Source: Marilutibacter spongiae (GTDB taxonomy: Bacteria; Pseudomonadota; Gammaproteobacteria; Xanthomonadales; Xanthomonadaceae). Taken from it: a stretch of DNA of 64,000 bases. The DNA is taken from positions 1 to 64,000 of the forward strand of contig NZ_JACHTF010000011.1 in assembly GCF_014145325.1 (NCBI RefSeq), written 5' to 3'. The notes beneath the pieces are model-generated. The model ran no database searches, was not told the DNA's origin, and worked only from the letters and a program-made list of their open reading frames with translations. Made by a program: the position numbers and the translations under genes. Positions 55,441 to 64,000 of this stretch are shown piece after piece; positions within the stretch are counted from its first letter, which is position 1; each line of letters begins with the position of its first letter.

Positions 55441-56199
55441 ATGGAGTGGAACCTGCGGTTGCAGGGCGTGGGCAACGCCGCGGCGGTGGAGCTCGGCTCC
55501 GCGATGGCGACCATCGAGCGCGACGGCGCGCCCTGGCTCAGCATCGACTGCGGCGCCGAAGGCCTGACCGCGTTCATGGCCCACTACGGCCATCCGCCGC
55601 GCGCTCTGTTCATGACCCACGCGCACATGGACCACGTCGCCGGTTTCGAGCGCCTGTTCATCGACAGCCTGTTCGACGCCCGATGGCGGGGCCGGGTGAG
55701 GGTATACGTACCGGCGCCGCTGGTGCCCCTGCTGCACCAGCGCGTGGGCAGCTACCCGAATGCCCTGGCCGAAGGCGGCGTCAACTTCTGGGACGCCTTC
55801 CAGATGATCCCGGTCGGCGACCACTTCTGGCACGAGGGCGAGCGACTGGAGGTCTTCGCGACGCGCCACCACTGGCCCGACAGCGCGTTTGGCCTGCGCC
55901 TGCGGGGCAGCCTGGTGTGGACCGGCGACACCCGGCCGATCCCCGAGCAGCTGGCGCGTTGGGCCGACGCCGACGAACTGGTCGCGCACGATTGCGCGCT
56001 GGTCGGCAACCCGTCGCACAGCGGCATCGACGACCTCGAACGCGAATACCCCGCGGCGCTGCTGGCGCGCTGCGCGCTCTACCACTACGCCAGCCTGGAG
56101 GACGCGCGCGCGCTGCGTGCCCGAGGCTATCGCGTGCTCGACCCGGGCGAAGTGGTGCCCTTGCGCCCGCCGGTGGCCCTGCCGGTGGAGCATGCATGA
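55441..56199 (+). CDS. MBL-fold metallo-hydrolase
   Basis: A 252-residue metallo-beta-lactamase-fold enzyme. The metal motif THAHMDHVAGFE, the later ATRHHWPDSAFGLRL, TGDTRPIP (Asp ligand) and the C-terminal His (LYHYAS) are present. It resembles RNase Z-like small hydrolases but lacks the exosite. The ATG at 55441 is chosen because GGAGG lies five bases upstream; an earlier GTG at 55399 is less likely. It overlaps moaA (ATGA), which ties it to molybdopterin synthesis by context only. Confidence 0.85.
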   Translation: MEWNLRLQGVGNAAAVELGSAMATIERDGAPWLSIDCGAEGLTAFMAHYGHPPRALFMTHAHMDHVAGFERLFIDSLFDARWRGRVRVYVPAPLVPLLHQRVGSYPNALAEGGVNFWDAFQMIPVGDHFWHEGERLEVFATRHHWPDSAFGLRLRGSLVWTGDTRPIPEQLARWADADELVAHDCALVGNPSHSGIDDLEREYPAALLARCALYHYASLEDARALRARGYRVLDPGEVVPLRPPVALPVEHA

Positions 56200-57236
56200 A
56201 CACCCCCGCGACGCCCGCCGGCCGGCAAGGGGAGGAGGGGCGCCTGCGCGACCGCCTGGATAGACCGCTCCGCGACCTGCGGCTGTCGGTCATCGAAGCC
56301 TGCAACTTCCGGTGTCCATATTGCATGCCCGCCGACGAGGTGCCGGCCGACTACGGCTTCGACGCCGCCACGCGCCTGTCCTTCGACCAGATCGAGACCC
56401 TGGTGGGGGCCTTCGTCCGCCTGGGCATGCGCAAGCTGCGCCTGACCGGCGGCGAACCCCTGCTGCGCCGCGACCTGCCCACGCTGGTCGCGCGGCTCGC
56501 GCGCATCGACGGCATCGAGGACATCGCCCTGACCACCAATGGCGTGCTGCTGCCGCGCCACGCGGCCGCCCTGCGCGCGGCGGGCCTGGACCGGGTGACG
56601 ATCAGCCTCGACGCGCTGGATCCGGAGCTGTTCCGTACCCTGTCGGGCGGTCGTGGCGACGTCGCCCAGGCGCTCTCCGGCATCGAGGCCGCGCGCGCCG
56701 CCGGCTTCCCGGTCATCAAGTTGAACTGCGTGGTCCAGCGCGGCGTGAACGAGCACCAGGTCCTGCCGCTGGTCGAGCGCTTCCGCGACAGCGGCATGGT
56801 GCTGCGCTTCATCGAGTACATGGACGTGGGCACCTGCAACCATTGGCGCCGAGAACGCGTGGTGCCCTCGGCCGAGCTGCGCGACGCCATCCACGCGCGC
56901 TGGCCGCTGCAGGCACTGGATCCCCACTACCGCGGCGAAGTCGCCGACCGTTACGGCTTCCTGGACGGTCGTGGCGAGATCGGCTTCGTCAGTTCGGTCA
57001 GCGCACCGTTCTGCGGCGACTGCCACCGCGCGCGGGTGTCGGCGGACGGTCGTATGTACACCTGCCTGTTCGCCGGCGATGGCCATGACCTGCGCGTGGC
57101 GCTGGCCGGAGGCGAGGACGCGCTGGTCGAGCGCCTGGCCACGATCTGGGGCGCACGCGCGGACCGCTACAGCGAGATCCGCGGCGAGGCGGGCGGCTCG
57201 CGCCGGCACGTGGAGATGTTCCTGGTGGGCGGTTGA
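56196..57236 (+). CDS. moaA: GTP 3',8-cyclase MoaA
   Basis: Radical SAM enzyme that starts molybdopterin synthesis from GTP. The 346 residues include the N-terminal cluster C36, C40, C43 (CNFRCPYC), RLTGGEPLLR, TTNGVLL and the second cluster Cys set in CGDCHRARVSADGRMYTC, plus the C-terminal Gly-Gly needed for activity (LVGG). It overlaps the MBL gene and heads moaA-moaC-moaD-moaE. Confidence 0.97.
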   Translation: MNTPATPAGRQGEEGRLRDRLDRPLRDLRLSVIEACNFRCPYCMPADEVPADYGFDAATRLSFDQIETLVGAFVRLGMRKLRLTGGEPLLRRDLPTLVARLARIDGIEDIALTTNGVLLPRHAAALRAAGLDRVTISLDALDPELFRTLSGGRGDVAQALSGIEAARAAGFPVIKLNCVVQRGVNEHQVLPLVERFRDSGMVLRFIEYMDVGTCNHWRRERVVPSAELRDAIHARWPLQALDPHYRGEVADRYGFLDGRGEIGFVSSVSAPFCGDCHRARVSADGRMYTCLFAGDGHDLRVALAGGEDALVERLATIWGARADRYSEIRGEAGGSRRHVEMFLVGG

Positions 57237-57290
57237 GTCCATCGTCTGCTGGAAGCTGCAGTCTTTCGCCATCGCGGTCACAATGGCGCC

Positions 57291-57806
57291 ATGAAGAAGC
57301 CCGCGTCCCCCCGCCCGGCGAGAGCCCGTGCCGCCCTGACCCATCTCGACGCCCAGGGTCGCCCGGCCATGGTCGACGTATCCGGCAAGGCGGTCACGCC
57401 GCGCGAAGCCCGCGCCGAATGCCAGGTCCGCTTCCCGGCCGACGTCGCCTCGCAATTGCGCGAAAGCGGCCTGCGCAGCGCCAAGGGCGGCATCGTCGAC
57501 ACCGCGGTCATCGCCGGCACCATGGCGGTCAAGCGGACCCATGAGCTGATTCCGTTCTGCCATCCGCTGCCGATCGACGGCTGCCGGATCGCCGTCGACT
57601 GGGACGGCGACAATCGCTTGCGCATCGAATGCAGCGTGCGCACCACGCATCGCACCGGCGTGGAGATGGAGGCGTTGACCGGCGCCACGGTGGCGGCGTT
57701 GACCGTCTACGACATGTGCAAGGCACTGTCGCATCGCATCGTGCTCGGCCCGGCGAAGCTGTTGGGCAAGCGGGGCGGCAGGCGCGACGTGGGGACGCTG
57801 GCATGA
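57291..57806 (+). CDS. moaC: Cyclic pyranopterin monophosphate synthase MoaC
   Basis: Converts the MoaA product to cyclic pyranopterin monophosphate. The 171 residues have [30 protein letters not shown] and the conserved [19 protein letters not shown]-type region (about 122-142) with VYDMCKAL. Slightly longer N-terminus than usual (Pro/Ala-rich). It overlaps moaD as ATGA. Confidence 0.97.
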   Translation: MKKPASPRPARARAALTHLDAQGRPAMVDVSGKAVTPREARAECQVRFPADVASQLRESGLRSAKGGIVDTAVIAGTMAVKRTHELIPFCHPLPIDGCRIAVDWDGDNRLRIECSVRTTHRTGVEMEALTGATVAALTVYDMCKALSHRIVLGPAKLLGKRGGRRDVGTLA

Positions 57807-58048
57807 GCGTGCAGTTGAGCGTGCTGTACTTCGCCAGCCTGCGCGATGCCGCCGGTCGCGCCGAAGAGACGGTGCTGTGCGATGCCGTCGACCTGCGTGG
57901 CCTGTACGCCGGACTGCAGGCGCGCCATGGCTTCACGTTGCCGGTCGAGCGCCTGCGCGTGGCCGTCGACGGCGAGTTCGCGCGCTGGTCGGACGCGCCG
58001 CGCGCGGGCAGCGAGGTCGCCTTAATCCCGCCGGTGTCGGGAGGCTGA
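57803..58048 (+). CDS. moaD: Molybdopterin synthase small subunit MoaD
   Basis: Ubiquitin-like sulfur carrier of 81 residues. Starts [19 protein letters not shown] and ends with the functional Gly-Gly (IPPVSGG), which becomes a thiocarboxylate. Start is coupled to moaC by ATGA; moaE follows after 5 bases. Confidence 0.95.
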   Translation: MSVQLSVLYFASLRDAAGRAEETVLCDAVDLRGLYAGLQARHGFTLPVERLRVAVDGEFARWSDAPRAGSEVALIPPVSGG

Positions 58049-58053
58049 GGTAG

Positions 58054-58479
58054 ATGCACGGATTCCGGCTGGCCGCCGCGCCCTTCGACATCGCGCCACT
58101 GCGCGAGGCCCTGCTCGATCCGCGCGCGGGGGCCTTCGCCAGCTTCGAGGGCTGGGTCCGCAACCACCACGACGGTCGTGCGGTCGACGGCCTGTATTAC
58201 GAAGCCTATCCGGCGCTGGCCGAGCGCGAGGGCGATGCCGTGCTGGCCGAGGCCCGCGCGCGCTTCGCGATCGTCGATGCGTGCTGCGTGCATCGGCACG
58301 GCGAGCTGGCCATCGGCGAGCTGGCGGTCTGGGTGGGCGTCAGCGCCGCCCACCGCGACGCGGCCTTCGATGCATGCCGTTACATCATCGACGAGGTCAA
58401 GGCGCGCGTGCCGATCTGGAAACGCGAGCGGTACACCGACGGCGAAGCCGGCTGGCTGCACCCGGCACCGGGTCGCTGA
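58054..58479 (+). CDS. moaE: Molybdopterin synthase catalytic subunit MoaE
   Basis: Transfers sulfur from MoaD to form molybdopterin, 141 residues. The signatures GAFASFEGWVRNHHDGR, LYYEAYPALA, VHRHGELAIGE and the active-site VKARVPIWKRERY with the catalytic Lys are present. Confidence 0.96.
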   Translation: MHGFRLAAAPFDIAPLREALLDPRAGAFASFEGWVRNHHDGRAVDGLYYEAYPALAEREGDAVLAEARARFAIVDACCVHRHGELAIGELAVWVGVSAAHRDAAFDACRYIIDEVKARVPIWKRERYTDGEAGWLHPAPGR

Positions 58480-58536
58480 CACTCCATGAACGAACGGCCC
58501 TGCCGGCAATGGGCCCCCAAGCGAAGAGGACTGGAC

Positions 58537-59571
58537 ATGCGCTTTTCCGCATCAGGGCAATCAATCGGCGTGCTGAGTCGCGCCGGGCTCACGGCCTGCC
58601 TGCTGGCCTTGCCGCTGGCTGGGGTGGCGGGCGACCTGCTGGTTGGCAACAAGTCCGCCGACACGGTCTGGCGGCTGTCGACCGAGGACGGGCGTCGCGT
58701 GGGCGCCATCGACACCGGGGTTTCGCCGCATGAGATCGCGGTGAGTCCCGACGGTCGCCGCGCGCTGGTCACCAACTACGGCGGCGACGCGGCGGGGAAC
58801 AGCCTCACCCTGATCGACCTGGAGGGCGGGGAGGCGCCACGCGCGATCGCCCTGGGCGAGAACGGCAGGCCGCATGGCGTGCGTTTCCTGCCCGATGGCA
58901 AGCGGGCGGCGGTCACCACCGAGGCCAGCGGCGCCCTGCTGCTGGTCGACGTGGACGCGGGCGAGGTGGTCGCGCGCATCGGTGTCGGCGACGGCACCGG
59001 GCACATGGTCGCGATCGACGAGGCGGGCGACACCGCCTACGTGAGCAAGATCGCGGCCGGCACGGTGAGCCGGGTCGATCTCGGCGCCGAAGAGAAGACA
59101 CTGGAACGGCCGAGCGGCGAGGGCGCCGAAGGCATTGCCGTCCGGCCCGGCAGCGGGGAGGTCTGGGTGAGCAATCGCGCGGCCGGCACGGTCACAGTGC
59201 ACGACCCGGACAGCCTGGACCTGCTGCACACACTGGAGAGCCCAGGTTTTCCGATCCGCGTGGTGTTCACCGCCGACGGCGACCGCGCGCTGGTCACCAA
59301 TGCGCGTGCGGCCGAACTGGCCGTGTTCGATGCGGGCGACAAGACGCGCATGGCGACCGTCAAGCTGCTGCGCGAGGGCGCCCGGTACCGGGAGACCCTG
59401 CTGGGCCGCGACGCCCTGCCGATCGGCGTGATCGCCGACCCCCAGCGCCCGCGCGTGTACGTGGCGATCAGCGGCGCCGACGAGATCGCCGTGATCGACA
59501 CCGCCACCTGGCGCGTGATCGACCACTGGCCCACCGGCCGCGAGCCCGACGCCCTGGCCCTCACCCACTGA
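58537..59571 (+). CDS. Secreted YncE-like beta-propeller protein
   Basis: A periplasmic or secreted protein of 344 residues. A signal peptide (about 1-33, AGLTACLLALPLAGVAG) precedes repeated propeller blades with VSPDGRRALVTNYGG, LPDGKRAAVTTEASG, GSGEVWVSNRAAG and DPQRPRVYVAISGADEIAVID-type strands. The repeat is the YVTN/YncE kind. The function is unknown; ligand or surface binding is common for the family. ATG at 58537 with GAGG seven bases upstream is preferred to the ATG at 58486. Confidence 0.85.
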   Translation: MRFSASGQSIGVLSRAGLTACLLALPLAGVAGDLLVGNKSADTVWRLSTEDGRRVGAIDTGVSPHEIAVSPDGRRALVTNYGGDAAGNSLTLIDLEGGEAPRAIALGENGRPHGVRFLPDGKRAAVTTEASGALLLVDVDAGEVVARIGVGDGTGHMVAIDEAGDTAYVSKIAAGTVSRVDLGAEEKTLERPSGEGAEGIAVRPGSGEVWVSNRAAGTVTVHDPDSLDLLHTLESPGFPIRVVFTADGDRALVTNARAAELAVFDAGDKTRMATVKLLREGARYRETLLGRDALPIGVIADPQRPRVYVAISGADEIAVIDTATWRVIDHWPTGREPDALALTH

Positions 59572-59649
59572 CCCACCGAAACGGCGTCCCGGCAGGGTGG
59601 CCCCGCAAGCATCAGCGCCCATGCCCATGTCCTGGGCCCCAGTCGGCAG

Positions 59650-60466
59650 TCTGCTCCACCCAGCCCCCCTTGGTAAGGGGGGCGCGCCGAAGGCGCAGGG
59701 GATTGGAATGGCGAACCGCCGGGGCCCACGATACGCACCGCGTATCGTGGGATGCACATGCGCAGCGTGTGCAATTACGCGGGGGATCGGAAGAGCGGTC
59801 GGCCGGGGTCCACGATTCGCGACGCGGATCATCGGCTTTCCACGAGCGGCCTGATACCGATCAGACTTCCTCCGCGCAAAAACATGGAGGAAAGCCCCCT
59901 TGGTAAGGGGGCGCGCCGAAGGCGCGGAGATTGGATAAGCGATCCGCCGGGGCCCAAGATACGCGAAGCGGATCTTGGGATGCACATGCGCAGCGTGTGC
60001 AACGGCGCGGGGGATCGGATAAGCGAACCGCCGGGGCCCACGATACGCACCGCGTATCGTGGGATGCACATGCGCAGCGTGTGCAATTACCGAGCAAGAA
60101 GTGCAAGCGCTCCAGCCCAGCCCCCCTTGGTAAGGGGGGCGCGCCGAAGGCGCGGGGGATCGGATAAGCGAACCGCCGGGGCCCACGATACGCACCGCGT
60201 ATCGTGGGATGCACATGCGCAGCGTGTGCAACGGCGCGGGGGATTGGAAGAGCGGTCAGCCGGGACCCACGATTCGCGGAGCGGATCGTGGGATGCACAT
60301 GCACATGCGCAGCGTGTGCAATGACCGAGCAAGAAGTGCAAGCGCTCCAACCCAGCCCCCCTTGGTAAGGGGGGCGCGCCGAAGGCGCGGGGGATCGGAT
60401 AAGCGAACCGCCGGGGCCCACTATACGCACCGCGTATCGTGGGATTTTCACGCGAAGCGTGAAAAA
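59650..60466. repeat. Nested palindromic repeat array (REP-like)
   Basis: Four copies of a double-hairpin module A (core CTTGGTAAGG at 59669, 59899, 60126 and 60361; arms CCCCCCTT/AAGGGGGG then CGCGCC-GAA-GGCGCG) recur every 227-235 bases. Between them are seven copies of a module B of about 75 bases, beginning GGGATCGGATAAGCGAACCG and holding two hairpins (CCCACGATACGC/GCGTATCGTGGG and TGCACA/TGTGCA). A third shared stretch (GAGCAAGAAGTGCAAGCGCT at 60092 and 60327) links B to A. Stem changes are mostly compensated. The array fills the gap between the YncE-like gene and the convergent SRP RNA. Open frames through it are repeat artefacts. Confidence 0.9.
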
Positions 60467-60469
60467 GGC

Positions 60470-60575
60470 GGCGGCCCCGCCAACGATCCTCGGCACCCGC
60501 GTCGATCGATACCGTTGCTGCCTTCCGGCCCTGGCGGGGTTTTCGACCTAGCGTCGCGAGGGGCCGACGGGGCCA
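60470..60575 (-). ncRNA. ffs: 4.5S RNA of the signal recognition particle
   Basis: On the minus strand the domain IV hairpin is clear: CCAGGGCCGGAAGGCAGCAACGG holds the GGAA tetraloop and the asymmetric loops that bind Ffh. The flanks pair as one long rod: GGCCCCG with CGGGGCC at the ends, TCGGC with GCCGA, CGCG with CGCG. The length is about 105 bases, as in E. coli. A TTTTTC run follows the 3' end. It sits near dnaX, as in many bacteria. Confidence 0.92.
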
Positions 60576-60673
60576 CCATGGGACAGGTGCGCGGCACCTG
60601 CCTTTCGACTCTGACTACATGCGTCCACGAACCGGCGACCACAAGGGCACCCGGGGGCATGGAGCGGCAAATA

Positions 60674-60766
60674 TGGCGGAGAGAGGGGGATTCGAACCCC
60701 CGAAGCGCGGTTTAGACGCTTACACACTTTCCAGGCGTGCTCCTTCAACCACTCGGACACCTCTCC
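60674..60766 (-). tRNA. tRNA-Ser (anticodon GGA)
   Basis: A 93-base class II tRNA with acceptor GGAGAGG, anticodon loop CTGGAAA giving GGA, long variable arm, T-loop GTTCGAATC and encoded CCA. It lies about 100 bases upstream of the SRP RNA on the same strand. Confidence 0.96.
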
Positions 60767-60956
60767 GCTGGACCCCCGCGCCGGCGCAAACCGGCCCGCG
60801 GGGGGCGCAAAGTCTAACCCTGGCGGGGTCCTGCCACAAGCGGCGGCGTTCAGTCGCGGCGGGGCTGGACGGGCATGGCACACTATGGAGGTCTGCCCGG
60901 GCGGCGGCCGTGCCGGTCGCCCCCTCCCGGCGTAATCCGAGGTTCGTCTCCAGCCC

Positions 60957-62786
60957 ATGTCCTACCTGGTCCTTGCTCGAAAGTGGCGCCCCCGGCGATT
61001 CGCCGAACTGGTCGGCCAGGAACACGTGGTCAAGGCGCTCACCAACGCCCTCGATTCGGGCCGCATCCACCATGCCTTCCTGTTCACCGGTACCCGCGGC
61101 GTCGGCAAGACCACGATCGCGCGGATCTTCGCCAAGTCGCTGAACTGCGAACAGGGCACCTCCGCCGATCCCTGCGGCGAGTGCGCGTCGTGCAAGGACA
61201 TCGACGCCGGCCGCTTCATCGACCTGCTGGAGATCGATGCCGCGTCCAACACCGGCGTGGACGACGTCCGCGAGGTCATCGACAACGCGCAGTACATGCC
61301 CAGCCGGGGCCGGGTGAAGGTCTACCTGATCGACGAGGTCCACATGCTGTCCAAGAGTGCGTTCAACGCGCTGCTGAAGACGCTCGAGGAACCGCCGGGC
61401 CACGTGAAGTTCCTGCTCGCGACCACCGACCCGCAGAAGCTGCCGGTGACGGTGCTGTCGCGATGCCTGCAGTTCAACCTCAAGCGCCTGGACGAGGCGC
61501 AGATCACCGGGCAGATCAACAGGATCCTCGAAGCCGAGGGTATCCCCGCCGAGGCGGGTGCCGTGCGCCAGATCGCCCGGGGCGCCGACGGCAGCCTGCG
61601 TGACGGCCTGTCGCTGCTCGATCAGGCGATCGCCTACACCGGCGCGGGCAGCGACGGCGCCGTGCTCCAGGACGCCGCGGTGGCGACGATGCTGGGCACG
61701 GTCGACCGTACGCGCGTCGGCGAGCTGCTGGCCGCGCTGGCGGATGCCGACGGCGAGCGGATGCTGGCCGAAGTGGCGACCCTGGCGGAGTTCTCGCCGG
61801 ACTGGGCGGGCGTCCTGGACGCCTTCTCCGAGGCCCTGCACCGCGTCCAGGTGCGGCAGCTGGTGCCTTCGGCCGAGGTCGAGACCGACGGCCTGGACAT
61901 CGACGGCCTGGCCGAGCGCCTGCGCCCGGAAGTGGTCCAGCTCTGGTACCAGATGGCCCTGGGCGGGCGTCGCGACCTGGGCTATGCGCCGAGTCCGCGG
62001 GCCGGGTTCGAGATGAGCCTGCTGCGGATGCTGGCCTTCCGTCCCGCCGGCGACGCCGACAGCCACGCCGCGCCCCAGCCGCGCGACGGGTCGTCGCGCG
62101 CGGGCAGGGTCGCGGCCAGTGCCGGGGCCGCCGACCCGGAACCCGAGCCACGACGCGCGGGCTCCGAACCCGATCCCGAGCCCGCTCCCACCCTGGACGC
62201 CCCGCCGTCGCGACCGGCGGTGGACGTGGGATCCCACGTCGTCGCCGGGCCGGAACCGGAAGAAGTTCGCGAGCTGCCGGTGGCGTCGCCTCCATTCGCT
62301 GCGGAACCCGTGCGCGTGCCCCGACCGGAGCCCGGCGTCGTCACGCATTCGCATGACGCGCCACGGGCCGCGGTCGCCGCGGCGGGGCCGGTGCTTGCCG
62401 ATGCCGACGACTGGCATGCGCTGGTCGAGAGCCTGTCCGGCTTGAGGGGACCGGCGAAACTGCTCGCCGAACACGCGGTCTTCGTCTCCCATGCCGATGG
62501 CGTGCTGGTGCTTGCCCTGGCCGACAACGACGAACACCTGCGCATGCCGATGACCGTCGACCAATTGTCGACCGCGCTGGAAGCGCGACTGGGCGCGGCC
62601 CCCCAGGTACGCTTCGAGGCGGCCCGCGCGCTCGACGACTCGCTGCATGCGCGCAAGGCGCGCGCGCGCGACGAGCGGCAGTCGGCCGCCGAGGCGATCT
62701 TCATGAACGATCCGGAGGTGCAACGATTGATCCAGCAGCACGGCGCGACCGTGGTGCCCGATTCGATCCGTCCCTTCGATGGCTGA
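60957..62786 (+). CDS. dnaX: DNA polymerase III subunits tau/gamma
   Basis: Clamp-loader ATPase, 609 residues. Walker [10 protein letters not shown] lies near 45-53, four zinc Cys follow ([16 protein letters not shown]), Walker [10 protein letters not shown] and the sensor region [11 protein letters not shown] come next. The Pro/Glu/Arg-rich linker (about 365-480) and the C-terminal tau domain that contacts helicase and polymerase complete it. I see no A-run slippery site for making gamma by frameshift. ybaB and recR follow, the usual order. Confidence 0.96.
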   Translation: MSYLVLARKWRPRRFAELVGQEHVVKALTNALDSGRIHHAFLFTGTRGVGKTTIARIFAKSLNCEQGTSADPCGECASCKDIDAGRFIDLLEIDAASNTGVDDVREVIDNAQYMPSRGRVKVYLIDEVHMLSKSAFNALLKTLEEPPGHVKFLLATTDPQKLPVTVLSRCLQFNLKRLDEAQITGQINRILEAEGIPAEAGAVRQIARGADGSLRDGLSLLDQAIAYTGAGSDGAVLQDAAVATMLGTVDRTRVGELLAALADADGERMLAEVATLAEFSPDWAGVLDAFSEALHRVQVRQLVPSAEVETDGLDIDGLAERLRPEVVQLWYQMALGGRRDLGYAPSPRAGFEMSLLRMLAFRPAGDADSHAAPQPRDGSSRAGRVAASAGAADPEPEPRRAGSEPDPEPAPTLDAPPSRPAVDVGSHVVAGPEPEEVRELPVASPPFAAEPVRVPRPEPGVVTHSHDAPRAAVAAAGPVLADADDWHALVESLSGLRGPAKLLAEHAVFVSHADGVLVLALADNDEHLRMPMTVDQLSTALEARLGAAPQVRFEAARALDDSLHARKARARDERQSAAEAIFMNDPEVQRLIQQHGATVVPDSIRPFDG

Positions 62787-62862
62787 ACCTTCCACCTCCC
62801 GTCCCGGCGGGCCGTCGCCCACGCGACATTCCATCAACACCGAACAGAAGCGAGCGAACACC

Positions 62863-63183
62863 ATGCGCGGAAACATCGCCCAACTCATGCAGCAAGCGCA
62901 GAAGATGCAGGAAAACATCCAGAAGGCACAGGAAGAACTGGCCAATGTCGAGGTCACCGGCAACGCCGGCGGCGGCATGGTCAGCGTGACCCTGACCGGC
63001 CGGATGGAATGCCGCAAGGTCCGGATCGACCCCAGCGTCGTGTCGGACCCGGAAATGGCCGAGGACCTGATCGCCGCGGCCATCAACGACGCGGTCAACA
63101 AGGTCAACCAGGCGTCGCAGGAAAAAATGGGCTCCGCCACGGCCGGCATGCCGATGCCGCCGGGCATGAAGCTGCCCTTCTGA
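62863..63183 (+). CDS. ybaB: YbaB/EbfC family nucleoid-associated protein
   Basis: Small DNA-binding dimer of 106 residues. It begins [20 protein letters not shown], with the central [16 protein letters not shown] and the Met/Pro-rich end [12 protein letters not shown]. The start at 62863 is the conserved N-terminus; the frame is open upstream into the dnaX stop. Confidence 0.95.
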   Translation: MRGNIAQLMQQAQKMQENIQKAQEELANVEVTGNAGGGMVSVTLTGRMECRKVRIDPSVVSDPEMAEDLIAAAINDAVNKVNQASQEKMGSATAGMPMPPGMKLPF

Positions 63184-63232
63184 GCCGGCCCGACGCGGTC
63201 ACGTCTTCCATGAAGCCTTCCACGCGGCGCCC

Positions 63233-63832
63233 ATGACGTCCCCCCTGCTCGAACAACTGATCGAGGCGTTCCGGGTCCTGCCCGGCGTCGGCCAGAAGTC
63301 GGCGCAGCGGATGGCCTACCACGTGCTCGAGCGCGAGCGCGACGGCGGCCGGCGCCTGTCGCAGGCGCTGGCGGAAGCGGTGGAGAAGGTCGGCCACTGC
63401 GCGCGCTGCCGCGACTTCAGCGAGACCGAGGTCTGCGCGACCTGCGCCAGCCCCTCGCGCGGCGCCCAGCTGCTGTGCATCGTGGAGTCGCCGGCGGATC
63501 GCCTCGCGATCGAGCAGGCGACCGGATACCGGGGCCTGTACTTCGTCCTCCAGGGGCGCCTGTCGCCGCTCGACGGCATCGGGCCGAGCGAGCTCGGGCT
63601 CGACCGCCTGGGCGACCGCCTGGGCGAGGGCGAGGTGCAGGAGATGATCATCGCCACCAATCCCACGGTCGAGGGCGAAGCGACGGCGCACTACCTGTCG
63701 CAACTCGCGCGCGGGCATGGGGTCAAGCCCAGCCGGCTCGCCCATGGATTGCCGCTGGGCGGCGAGCTCGAGTACGTCGATCGCGGAACGCTGTCGCACG
63801 CGTTCGGCAGTCGCAGCGAAATACCCCAATAG
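63233..63832 (+). CDS. recR: Recombination mediator RecR
   Basis: Works with RecF/RecO to load RecA at gaps, 199 residues. The N-terminal helix-hairpin-helix ([15 protein letters not shown]), the zinc motif [16 protein letters not shown], and the Toprim domain ([29 protein letters not shown]) are present. Confidence 0.97.
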   Translation: MTSPLLEQLIEAFRVLPGVGQKSAQRMAYHVLERERDGGRRLSQALAEAVEKVGHCARCRDFSETEVCATCASPSRGAQLLCIVESPADRLAIEQATGYRGLYFVLQGRLSPLDGIGPSELGLDRLGDRLGEGEVQEMIIATNPTVEGEATAHYLSQLARGHGVKPSRLAHGLPLGGELEYVDRGTLSHAFGSRSEIPQ

Positions 63833-63897
63833 GTCCCGCCGGAGCCGCGGGATACCCCATCGGTGGCCGCCGGTCGCCGGGAACCCAGGAGTTGCAC

Positions 63898-64000
63898 ATG
63901 GCCGACGACACCATCTTCCACAAGATCATCCGGCGCGAGATCCCGGCCGACATCGTCTACGAGGACGACGACCTCATCGCCGTGCGCGACATCGCGCCAC
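63898..64000 (+). CDS. HIT-family protein, 5' part
   Basis: The first 34 codons of a HinT-type nucleotide hydrolase: [20 protein letters not shown] followed by [19 protein letters not shown] lies eight bases upstream of the ATG. The catalytic HxHxH motif lies beyond the window end. The family removes AMP from aminoacyl- and phosphoramidate-type adducts. Confidence 0.9.
   Translation, partial: MADDTIFHKIIRREIPADIVYEDDDLIAVRDIAP

Noticed and set aside
59650-60466. CRISPR array or coding repeats
   Set aside because: There are no unique spacers of even length, the modules are palindromic and of several kinds, and the open frames on both strands only repeat the same meaningless peptide blocks.
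60957-62786. Programmed frameshift in dnaX for the gamma subunit
   Set aside because: I see no run of A or other slippery heptamer with a downstream hairpin in the expected region.

Overview
The window is a high-GC chromosomal segment whose gene order and protein types point to a gammaproteobacterium of the Lysobacterales (Xanthomonadaceae/Lysobacteraceae; Lysobacter- or Luteimonas-like). Supporting signs are an NAD-type isocitrate dehydrogenase, phoB-phoR-ppk-ppx in one run, the tRNA/tig-clpP-clpX-lon-hupB-tRNA-ppiD block, a DUF6165 protein, KdkA-type LPS kinase, and a GGGGAAT heptamer repeat. The genus is an inference from family knowledge, not from a database match.

Left end (1-1.9 kb): the edge of a chromosomal integron. 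An IntI-type integrase faces right, and one promoterless-looking cassette gene faces left, bounded by matching core sites. Then come mfd, a GNAT enzyme, a cation efflux pump and rlmJ, followed by creB-creC-creD with a perfect CreB recognition sequence (cre tag) between creC and creD, and a heptamer repeat just upstream of creB. From 12 to 24 kb lie a GNAT/nitrilase pair, a glycosyltransferase/PAP2 phosphatase pair, the phosphate/polyphosphate operon phoB-phoR-ppk1-ppx (minus strand) with a candidate Pho box, a BepA-like M48 protease, and a translationally coupled glutaredoxin/AhpD-like pair.

Centre (24-44 kb): NAD-isocitrate dehydrogenase, an NhaC-type antiporter, a Bax-inhibitor-1 protein, five tRNAs, and the proteostasis block tig-clpP-clpX-lon-hupB, then tRNA-Val, two identical tRNA-Asp genes and ppiD. 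fabI, mltD-gloB, a methyltransferase, rnhA, dnaQ and a PP2C phosphatase follow.

Accessory-looking part (44-54 kb): a secreted subtilisin-like protease diverges from a membrane-anchored winged-helix regulator. Next to them is a six-gene minus-strand operon encoding two Roadblock/LC7 proteins, a receiver-like protein lacking the phospho-acceptor, an MglA/CvnD-type small GTPase, an unrecognised 313-residue protein and a histone-deacetylase-like amidohydrolase, preceded by a sequence that closely fits a sigma-54 promoter. This is the best candidate in the window for an undescribed regulatory system. LPS-core genes (GT9, kdkA) follow.

Right end (55-64 kb): an MBL-fold hydrolase overlaps moaA, followed by moaC, moaD, moaE (molybdopterin synthesis) and a secreted beta-propeller protein. 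A 0.8-kb array of nested palindromic repeats then separates this from a convergent 4.5S SRP RNA gene, tRNA-Ser(GGA), and the dnaX-ybaB-recR recombination/replication group. The window ends inside a HIT-family gene.
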